Below are positions 56,189 to 64,000 of a stretch of DNA of 64,000 nucleotides, one piece after another (the first letter of the stretch is position 1; every line of letters starts with the position of its first letter). Under the pieces are notes generated by a model that was not told the DNA's origin, made no database searches, and worked only from the letters and a program-made list of their open reading frames with translations. Both the position numbers and the translations under genes were made by a program. The stretch is from contig JACGWO010000010.1 in the NCBI GenBank assembly GCA_034509735.1, forward strand, positions 17,931,193 through 17,995,192. The letters are read 5' to 3'. The DNA is from Sesamum alatum (taxonomy: Eukaryota; Streptophyta; Magnoliopsida; Lamiales; Pedaliaceae).

Positions 56189-58416
56189 TGAAGGACAAGC
56201 GGATCCGCCCGAGAGCGCGAGCGGAAGCGAGAAAGCGAGAAAAGTGCATAAATTTAAATGAAATTTAAATAAATGAATCCCAAGGAGTGTACCCTTGGGT
56301 GCTCAATTGGGCGTTCGATGTAGAATGTGTAAATATTGAAAACATATATTTAAACACATAGGGCATAGATATATACAATAAATCAATCAAAGCGTAAGGA
56401 GACTTTTACCTTCGATTATTTAGCGTATGCTCCCGGCTACTTGCGTTGTTCCTTCTCTGGAATGCTCACGAAATCCAAACGTATGGATTCTCCAAAGGTG
56501 ATCCACACCATACCGGAAGAAACACACGTTCTTCTTACTAGAAAAGAACGGGTTTAAGAAGGAATTGGTTTAAGAGAAGAACACTATGAATTAGTGCTCT
56601 CTTAAACTTACTTTGTTCTTCTTCTTGATTCAAAATCAAGTGAAGAACACAAGTGTGAGAGAGGGAGAGAGGCCGAGAGTTGAGAGAGATGAGAGGGATT
56701 TTTGTCTTCTCTTTTTCCTAGAAAAAGATGAATAATGAATCACTTATGCTTTGTGTTGTATATTCTCATATATATACATAATTAATGTGATTATTGGAAT
56801 GTGTCTAGGTTCATCCAAGGATGTCTAGATTCATTCCAATCAATCACCATCAATTCTTCAATCAAGCCTATCAAAATTTATGGTATGATCAAATCATACC
56901 AAAAGGGAAGAGCTTGATTGGAGTTGATTTGTCTCTTTCCAAAAGAGATAAGTCAACATACCACCTACCATGAAACATGGCTGATTTTGTTTCCTCCAAG
57001 GGAGCATGTCGTCCATGTTTAAATAAGGGAAGAAGTCCAACTTCTTCCTATTCCAAAATAGAAATTATTTCTCCTCTCGAGTAAATTTAGCAGACCGGGT
57101 TTTATCGTAATCCAATTATGACCAACCCAATATTAAATCCAATTTAATGTCCATTTAAATTATTATCGTTGATCTTTTAATCCAATTAAAAGATCCAACG
57201 TCTCAACGTCTCAAGTTTCCATATTTAATCGAAAATCTAATTTACCGATTAAATAAAAGCCCGATACAATATCGGCCCGTCTATCCAATGGACTTTCTCT
57301 TAAGTAATTCAATTACTTATTTTATCCTTCGAGATTGACTCCAAGTCGATTTCTCAACCTCCTCGGTGATTTGTGTGTGACCCTTTAGGTTCACCCTCAG
57401 CTAGACTTGGGGCCCTGTCCCACAAGGGTCCGTTACCATGGGTGGCCGTCTAGCAACGGTCCATGGCACTAGAGACTAGGTGAATTGGCGTGAACATTTA
57501 GGCGCCGATTTCGTACAGGTACGATCCTTCCGTCTACCGTCTCCCGGCCTTAGTCTAGAGTATGGAATTGGGTGTCGGTTCCCATCCTTGACTAGGCATC
57601 TATGCTTAATACTCAAGACCACGTATGCTTTATTGTGTCGACACAGGAAACCATTCCATGTTCGACCAACCACTGTGGCCACAGCTTCAAACAGCATGAA
57701 CGTGTCTCCGAGTGCATAGCAGATACCTCTGTCACATACTGATAGGGGACGGATCCTCTTCTTGGAATCCATCGTCCTCGCTACACATTCCGACTGCACT
57801 GGACAAGGCTTATGATAATCATCTTACAGAATGATTATCTCTTGTCAGATCCAAGATACAGCCGTCATGTGCACATGACTGCCATGATCCCTCAAGTCTG
57901 AGGATTACTCTCGTACTATCGGAACCGGGGAAAACCAATCATACCGACCAAGCCTCCAAGGCTTCCATATGATGATCCCCGCGAGTCAGTCCAGTCGGCT
58001 CGACCCCAGTCGACCAACCCATCAAGATCGTGTAGGCGTCCCACGCCTATCGCCGATGAAACACGGTACTCATCCAATGAACACGACTCTTGATGCAAGT
58101 CTCAATAGGACTCTCGATGCCCTGTCTCGAGGTCCTCGACTTGGAACGTTTTAGACCCAACTCTTAATCAGTTGGTTTCATGACCACCATCCAATGCGTG
58201 GTCCAACTGCACGAGTTGTTAACCATGGTCTGTGGGCTTTGTTGCGATATAAGTTAAACACCGTTTTAACAAATGTGAAATGAGCGCAACAAAGTAAGCA
58301 CCAGAAGTGATAAATACTCATTTTATTCAGCACATAATAATATTATATTTACATCAAGTTGTCGAATAGGTTACAAATTGCCAAACCTATTGGCTTTCCG
58401 GTCACCTATTCTAACA
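56189..58416 (-). repeat. Element F 5' LTR
   Basis: Plus-strand ends TGAAGGACAAGCGG...CTATTCTAACA, 2228 bp uninterrupted. Candidate splice donor (minus) AAG/GTAAAA with GT at 56409-56408. The U5 hairpin CCCAAGG/CCTTGGG is at 56279-56285/56293-56299. U3 block at about 57430-57505. The right TSD ATTAC follows (58417-58421). Confidence 0.94.
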
Positions 58417-58421
58417 ATTAC

Positions 58422-59669
58422 CGATCAACACAACAAGTACTCAACTCAAAAACCTAATGCTATATTACAACCACTTCCAATTCCAGAAGGAGTGTGGGAA
58501 GACTTGAGCATGGACTTTGTTACTCACCTTCCTGATTTCAAAGTTAAAACGGTAATTTGGGTAATTATTGATCGTTTGTCTAAATATGCACACTTTATGG
58601 CTCTTCACTCGAAGTTTTCTTCACCATCGTTCGTTGTTGTCTTCGTAGTCGAAATCTTTTAACTCCATGAATTCTCAATACCATTGTTAGCGACCGTGAT
58701 TGTTTATCCCTCAATCGATTCTGGCAAGAACTCTTCCATTTGAATGGCACCACATTGGCCTATAGCAGTGCCTATCACCCCTAAACGAATGGCCAAATAG
58801 AGGTCCTCAATAGAGTATAGAAAACTTATCCCCAATGATTTGTTGGTGAAGAACCTTTCTGGTCTCAATTTCTTCACCTTGGGGAATACTAGTACAATAC
58901 CACTTTCCATTCATCAATTGGTTATTATCCCTTTTTAGGCGCTCTACGGTCGTAGATTGCATCCTATGTGCTCAGTTCCTCTCCTGTCACTTTTTCTGAG
59001 ATGCCCTTAGCCTTCGAGAAAACATACTGCCTGTGGCCAAGTACCATTTATCTCGCGCCTGACTCCAAATGAAAGATCAAGCCAATCGACATGGCCAAGA
59101 CCAGGTTTTTTACCGTCAGCGACTAGTCCTCCTCCGCCTTTAGCCATATCGCCAAATGACAATGCATTGTCATCCCTTGCATAAATTGACGAACTATTTT
59201 CTTTGCCCATTTTGCATCCTCGGCCATATCGAACTGGCAGCCTACGAACTCGACCTACCAAAGGGTTCGTGCATCCACCCAATGTTTCACGCCTCACTTC
59301 TAAAGCCCTGTCACAGAACCACTAGCTCTCGCCGGCGTGCTTCCTCTAAAAACCTTAGAGCCCACTCCCATTCTCTAGTCGATCTGGGTCTTGGGCCAGT
59401 GAATCATTCAAACTTTCATGGGCCCCCAATCTCAGATTCTTGTGCCATGGGTGAGCCAAGATAAGTCCGAGTTGATTTGGGCTCCCCTCAAAGAGTTTTC
59501 TACTGCCAACCCCAATTTCGACCTTGAGGACAAGGTCATCCTTGATGAACCGAGCATTGATATAGAAAATATTTTTGGTGGCCCAACATCCACTCCTTTC
59601 AGGCTCGAGAACCTGAAATGCTTAATAGTCCAACTAACCCAACTCCAAGACAGTCCACTTGCACCATAG
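58422..59669 (+). pseudogene. Ty3/gypsy chromovirus pol relic, part 2 (integrase and chromodomain)
   Basis: Resumes the integrase cut at 5181: DQHNKYSTQ, LQPLPIPEGVWEDLSMDFVTHLP with the first catalytic Asp, IIDRLSKYAHF. After a frame break come SDRD (second Asp) near 58690 and NGQIEVLNR with the Glu near 58790. Stops follow. The C-terminal part near 59230-59310 (YELDLPKGSCIHPMFHASLLKPC) is the GPY/F-type end typical of chromoviruses. About 59425-59540 (VPWVSQDKSELIW, PLKEFSTANPNFDLEDKV) reads as a decayed chromodomain, the module that targets integration to modified chromatin. It stops at 59669. Confidence 0.86.
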
Positions 59670-60589
59670 CAAGGCCTGTTTAGTTGAAAAACCTATTATC
59701 TAGGATATATTTTGTTAGCGTAAAAAAAGAATAGGGACACTTGCCAGCAATTTTTCGATATTTCTTATGCATTTCTCTGCAGCTTGAGCATGACAAGACG
59801 TATTACAATCTTGTTAAAATTTTATATTCCATCTTCTTCCTCCTAACTTTCTGGAGCCACCTTCCCTTGCTCAAATTGGGAAGAACTCATAGCCATAACC
59901 TTATCACCCTCCTACCTTGACGGGATCAAAATAATTGAACCTACATATATTCGTTAGTAGATAAACCAAACATATATATTCTCTTAAAATGAAATTAATC
60001 CCAAGATAGTCAACATCATTTTAATTGTTTAAATTTTGCAACTCACCAATTCTAATATACTGATAAGTGTGTTATATCCTATGTATATGTGTAATTTCTA
60101 AAAATAATTTAAAAATAAAATACTTATATGAATTATATTATTGATTTTTTTTGAGTAAAAAGGTGACTAAAAATATATATTCAGATAATGAGTTAATATA
60201 AAAATTTTGATTTATAAAAATATATTGACAAACAAAGATAATAAATAATGTTAGAGAAATCAAAAAATGCATGAAGAAAATAACTACCAAAACATAGTTA
60301 TGGAAAATAATGATAAATGAAAAGGTTTAAAAAACTATTAATTTAAGAATTTCAAAATAGATGACAAATCAAAATTAAGTGGGACACCAAAAGGATGCTC
60401 TCACTTCATAATAAGGTATAGAGTTTCGTTTTTTCAAATGAAAATCAAGAGAATTTTCTATTAATATTTTGAAAATTTTCCGAATACATCCTACCGAAAA
60501 ATTGGTTCATCGCAATCAAAACATTAGATTACAAGTGTATTTTTTTTTTTTTTTTTTGAATAAGGAGATTACAAGTGTAATTACATGAG
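59670..60589. other. AT-rich stretch, no gene seen
   Basis: No open frame of interest. It contains a 17-18 base T run near 60540-60557. It may include the 3' end or LTR of the gypsy relic, but no LTR boundary could be identified. Confidence 0.4.
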
Positions 60590-61215
60590 ACCTACGATAC
60601 ATGGACACAGATACGGCGACACGGACATGATACGACATGGACACAGCGATACGAAAAATTTCAAAAAATTAGGACACGTCACTGACACGGCTAAATATAA
60701 TATTATATATATATCTTAAAATTCTCATAAAATTAAAATATGAAATATGAAATATATCAAGATAAAACATAAAATAAGCATGTCTTATGTCTAGATTTTT
60801 AACCAAAATACATGATTTTAAAAACATACATAATCAGTTTATTTTAAAAAGTACGCAATTAAAAGAAATAATCACCCAAATTAGTTAAATTATAATGATC
60901 GTCTCTCGACTTTTTAGTAATTTCATCCCAAAAGTTTTAGTTTGAGAGAAGTGAATTATTTCTTTTCTTTTTTATTTTGTCGAAAATTCTTTTTTTTTTT
61001 GAAGAAAAAATTAGTACAATTTTTTTTAAAATTATTAAAAAAAATCATAAATGCATCGGACACTTCTTCAAAATGTGTCCGATACGCCTGTTGGCGTGTC
61101 CGACATCTTGTCCTTTTCTTTTCTTTTTTTCTAATTTTTGGACACGCATATGCCTTGTCCAACACGTGTCCGAGGCGTGTCCGAACCGTGCACGTGTCCG
61201 ACACTGCATCAGGTA
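60590..61215. repeat. Inverted GACACGG / CGTGTCC-rich arms around an AT-rich centre
   Basis: The left arm (about 60590-60700) is rich in GACACGG, ATACGACA and GGACAC. The right arm (about 61055-61215) is rich in GTGTCCGA and CGTGTCC, its complement. The two arms align in inverted order, including AAAAATTAG-type inner edges. Probably a foldback or non-autonomous DNA element, or a degenerate satellite-like repeat. No clean ends or TSD were found. Confidence 0.38.
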
Positions 61216-61283
61216 ATTTCTCAGATTGTTCGTGCATTATAGCATGAGACGAATCTAGACTAAAATCATTGTAATAAAATTAA

Positions 61284-61524
61284 GGGATAGATGCAATTTA
61301 CCCCCCTGTGATATAAGAAATAAGCAAAAACACCCATGTGAAAAAATAATTAGCAAATTACCTCCATGTGTTTTGAGAAATGAAGCGAATTACCCCTGTC
61401 AAGAGAAAACACAGGGGGATAATTTACTTCATTTTAAGATCATAGGAGGTAATTTGCTAATTATTTTTTCAAAAGGAAAATTTCGCGTATTTCTTATATT
61501 ACGGGGGTAAATTACATTTATCCC
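61284..61524. mobile_element. Foldback MITE (241 bp)
   Basis: The two halves are inverted copies over nearly the whole length. Termini are GGGATAGATGCAATTTACCC and its near-complement at 61503-61524. Shared inner blocks include AATAATTAGCAAATTACCTC. Flanked by ATTAA at 61279-61283 and 61525-61529, a possible 5-bp TSD, although the context is AT-rich. Superfamily not assigned. Confidence 0.75.
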
Positions 61525-62043
61525 ATTAAATTAAATTCCACCCCATCAAAGCAAACCAAACCTATCATTGAATTTTTGGGAACTGCAACAGCACAAATGC
61601 TTGTACGTGGTGGTAGAAGTGTGCATTTATGTATCGATCGATGGATGCTGGAGTTAATTCATGCATTTATGTCTATGCTGTGTTCCATCCACGAGCCGTT
61701 TTATGTAGCAGCAGTGTGCCCACATGTCCCCCTTCCCAACATTAGACAAGAAAAGTTGCAATAAAGAGATAGGAAGAATTTCGAGAATTATAGAACAAAG
61801 CTTTGGATCTATCGATTCCTCGAATATCAAACCTATCCATGTTTTTTTTTTTTTTTTTCATTTCAGGTAATAACAAAAAAAATTAAATAAATTGTTCTTT
61901 GAGAAGTCATATGATGATTCCAGCTCTTTCTTTCCCATTGTGCACATTCATCTACGATCAATATAGAGAAGGTAGACAAAATTTACTTTTCGTCACATAC
62001 TTATAAGCTTATTGTACTTTTTGTTTTTTATCTTTTTAAAAAA
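61525..62043. other. AT-rich spacer, no gene seen
   Basis: A poly-T run lies at about 61841-61858. The right part (about 61975-62043) resembles the flank beyond 63355 and may be the other half of an older repeat split by the element at 62044. ORFs here have no family features. Confidence 0.4.
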
Positions 62044-63344
62044 GGGTAAAAATCATTTTACCCCCTGTGTTTCAAAAAAGATTAAAAAACTCCCTGTATT
62101 AGAAAAAATATTAAAAAACCTTTCTGTGTTCTAAAAAATGTAGTAAAACACCCCCTTCATATCATAAGTACATTACACGCGTCATTTTCAATTTTTTATA
62201 AAAAAAATGACATTTTTATCCTTATTTTTATACCGTTAGATCTTATCTTATATAAATAAATGGTTCAGATCTTGTCAATATTATTTAAATTTATAAATAT
62301 ATTTTAAAATGATATAATATATATTGAAATAATATTTATATATCTTTAATTAAGGAAAGTTATCAGTTATTTATATATAAATATATATTATATTAATGTA
62401 TATATATACATATATATAGAAAGAGAGGGCGCCGGCGCCAGGGCAGGACGGGAGACGAGCAGGCGGCGCTGGGATGAGGTGGGGGTGTGCGGACGGGGAG
62501 GGGCAGAAGGAGGGCGCACGGACGGGGAGGAGGAAGGGCGGCGGACGCTGAGGAAGAAAGGAGGGCGCGCGGAAGAGGAGGCTTAGGGCGGCGCACAGAG
62601 GAGGAGGAGACGAAGGCGGGGAGGAGGAGGAGACGAAGGAGGGTTGCCAGACCGGGAGGAGAGAGCGAGCGCGGAGGAGGAGACGAAGGCGGCGCAGGAC
62701 GGGGAGGAGGAGAGTGCGCCGCGGAGGATATGGCGGCGCCGGACGGGGAGGAGGAGACTGCACGATGCAGAGGAGAGCACGGCGGGAGAGGAGGCGGCAG
62801 TGTGGTGGTGGTGAGGAGGCGGCGGCGTGGTGGTGGTGGTGAGGAGGCGGCGGTGTGGTGGTGGTGGTGGTGGCGGCGGCGGTGGTGTGGTGGTGGGGTG
62901 AAGGAGACAACAATTAATATATATATATATATATATAAATATTTTATTTATACTTAAATAAATAAAAAAGTAATAAATATTTGTATATTAAATCTGGATC
63001 CTTATTTTAAACTAAGTTGAAATCTGGACCATTGAATTGTGATTAAATCTGGACCTATCATTCAAATTTAATAAAATCTAACAATTGATTTATTTTTTGC
63101 AAATTTCAACCGTTAGATGTACATCAAACAAGATCTGACGGTTTATAAATTAAGATTTAAAAATAATTTTTTGTTCAAAATTAAGCCCAAATCGCCTGAA
63201 GAGCGCGTGTGATACACCGCCGTGTTCGAGGGGGTGTTTTGCTATATTTTTGGGAACACAGGGGGGATTTTTAGCATTTTTTCTAATACAGGGGGGTTTT
63301 TTAATCTTTTTTGGGAACACAGGGGGGTAAAATGATTTTTACCC
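62044..63344. mobile_element. Non-autonomous DNA transposon with long TIRs, Mutator-like
   Basis: Terminal inverted repeats of about 115 bp: left 62044-62158 begins GGGTAAAAATCATTTTACCC, and right 63228-63344 is its complement. Each TIR holds three C-run blocks (CCCCCTGTGTT-like) with near-regular spacing. The flanks TTTTAAAAAA at 62034-62043 and 63345-63354 form a 10-bp direct repeat. Long TIRs with 9-11 bp TSDs are the mark of Mutator-like elements. The TSD is low complexity, so the assignment is moderate. No transposase is present; the core is G-rich DNA. Confidence 0.68.
62420..62905. repeat. G-rich, purine-biased core (GGAGGA / GGTGGT) of the TIR element
   Basis: Plus strand rich in GAGGAGGAGA and CGGCGG, changing at about 62795-62890 to (GTGGTG)n and CGGCGG. 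AT dinucleotide runs lie on both sides (about 62395-62418 and 62918-62937). Open frames on both strands give Pro/Ser/His-rich or Arg/Gly-rich peptides, as expected of such composition. G-quadruplex, triplex or R-loop formation is plausible. It could be a captured, expanded gene fragment; origin unknown. Confidence 0.6.
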
Positions 63345-64000
63345 TTTTAAAAAATACACTTAGTCTTATAAATTTGATATTCTTGACACATTTACTCATG
63401 TACTATATATATAGTTATCAATTTTAGTCATGTATGAATTTCATTAAAACACATTTAGTCCTGTATGTTTAACAAGTATGACACTTTTAGTTCTTTTGTT
63501 GACTAGTAAGATATGTCACCGGAAAAAGACGCATGTTTTCTTGCGTTAATTACTCAATACAATCAGACGATTTAATTCATGAATCCTAATTTCTCGTCTC
63601 AACCCTAATTTGCCCAAACCCCCAAATGATTGTCCTTAAAAAGAACACACAATTTCTATAAACTCTTGGAATCAAGGCATGCAAATCTCATCAAAAGAAC
63701 ACAACGAATTCGGTTTGATTGGAATTTGGAGCGCAAAATCAAAGATTCGGAGAAAAAATATTCGGGTGTGAAGAACCCAAAAAACTTAATCTTCCCACCA
63801 TCCCAGCATACTATGCACGTTCTCGAGTAGAGAAATAGGGGGGGTTTGGGAAAAAAATAGGGTTTGGAATTTTGAGGATGTGTGTATTTTACTTGTGAGA
63901 AATAACATCAATATTGCTAAAAGCCCAACAATATGTTGTGCATTTTGCTTAAATTTTTTCGGCCACCGTTATTATTTTCCGGCAACGAAAGGATTAAAAG
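63345..64000. other. Right end, repeat debris, no gene supported
   Basis: About 63356-63500 has several TTTTAGTC/CTTAGTC words of the kind seen in small plant inverted-repeat elements. About 63560-63840 has slightly higher GC and a 66-codon frame opening with TTG, without recognisable domain, so I do not call it a gene. A gene edge beyond the window cannot be excluded. Confidence 0.35.

Larger units (their letters stand above)
5182..58416 (-). mobile_element. Element F: minus-strand copia element, host of the whole nest
   Basis: Bounded by TSD ATTAC at 5177-5181 and 58417-58421. The 5' LTR is at 56189-58416 and the PBS at 56175-56186. The leader is 55466-56174 plus 23940-25029, split by C. 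The gag-pol relic is 23939 down to about 20785, and the PPT is 20760-20770. The 3' LTR survives as 5182-5283, 7268-8073 and 19448-20759, split by G and H. The left terminus reads AG where TG is expected, a point change. It sits in the integrase region of the gypsy relic, whose reading resumes directly at 58422. Protease and RT active-site sequence are deleted, so F is not autonomous. Lineage: Ty1/copia, Angela/BARE-like, from gag and RT wording. Confidence 0.9.

Noticed and set aside
61576..61764. 62-codon frame in the right AT-rich spacer
   Set aside because: Short, no recognisable domain, no context for a gene.
62371..62957. 180-codon Pro/Ser/His-rich and 156-codon Arg/Gly-rich frames
   Set aside because: Low-complexity translation of a purine-biased tract inside a transposon. 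No domain or signal is seen, and they are open on both strands.
63630..63830. 66-codon Lys-rich frame at the right end
   Set aside because: Opens with TTG rather than ATG and has no domain. A host gene edge cannot be shown from this.
1..64000. A host gene cluster or defence system
   Set aside because: Every supported coding segment is retrotransposon gag, protease, integrase, RT, RNase H or chromodomain. No intact cellular gene was found on either strand.

Overview
The window is plant nuclear DNA made almost entirely of nested LTR retrotransposons. No host protein-coding gene, tRNA, rRNA or CRISPR array was seen. Evidence for a plant: Ty1/copia gag-pol proteins of the Angela/BARE-like type, LTRs bounded by TG...CA, primer-binding sites complementary to plant initiator tRNA-Met (TGGTATCAGAGC), a chromodomain Ty3/gypsy relic, and AT-rich foldback elements. 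The gag type reminds me of elements in asterid eudicots (Lamiales), but this is memory, not a search; treat it as a weak guess.

Layout, rebuilt from target-site duplications (TSDs). The oldest layer is a decayed Ty3/gypsy chromovirus pol on the + strand (about 3200-5181, resuming at 58422-59669). A minus-strand copia element, F (5182-58416, TSD ATTAC), split its integrase region. F's 3' LTR was later hit by element G (5284-7262, now a solo LTR, TSD CTTGG) and by element H (8074-19442, + strand, TSD GTTTT). H's 5' end carries a further minus-strand LTR, I (10203-12520), with a deletion at its left side. F's untranslated leader was hit by element C (25030-55465, + strand, TSD ATCAT). C's pol was split by element E (30971-51764, TSD GTCAG). 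E's 5' LTR was split by element D (32625-43086, TSD CAAGA). The chain gypsy > F > C > E > D is five deep. A separate solo LTR of the F family, A (552-2493, TSD ATTTA), lies near the left end. The right end (59670-64000) is AT-rich and holds a 241-bp foldback MITE, a 1.3-kb Mutator-like element with a G-rich core, and other inverted-repeat debris.

Coding state. E is closest to functional: an 868-codon gag-protease-integrase frame, then one extra base, then a 479-codon reverse transcriptase/RNase H frame. D carries five single-base frame breaks although its LTRs are nearly identical. C has a deleted gag, a nonsense change in the zinc knuckle, and E inserted in its pol. F has lost its protease region and the RT active-site block. 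H has young-looking LTRs around a ruined interior, which suggests mobilisation in trans.

The most interesting signals are non-coding and shared by these copia elements: (1) a branched, covarying stem set at the 3' end of every LTR, just upstream of the primer-binding site; (2) a CpG-rich leader array of very different length in each copy, ending in three copies in an inverted telobox pair; (3) a TATAAATA box 105-114 bp upstream of the gag start in four elements; (4) matched candidate splice sites that would remove the leader; (5) a duplicated 11-bp palindrome in the leader; (6) a cluster of W-box cores above the LTR TATA box. Together they suggest, as inference only, separate genomic and translated RNAs.
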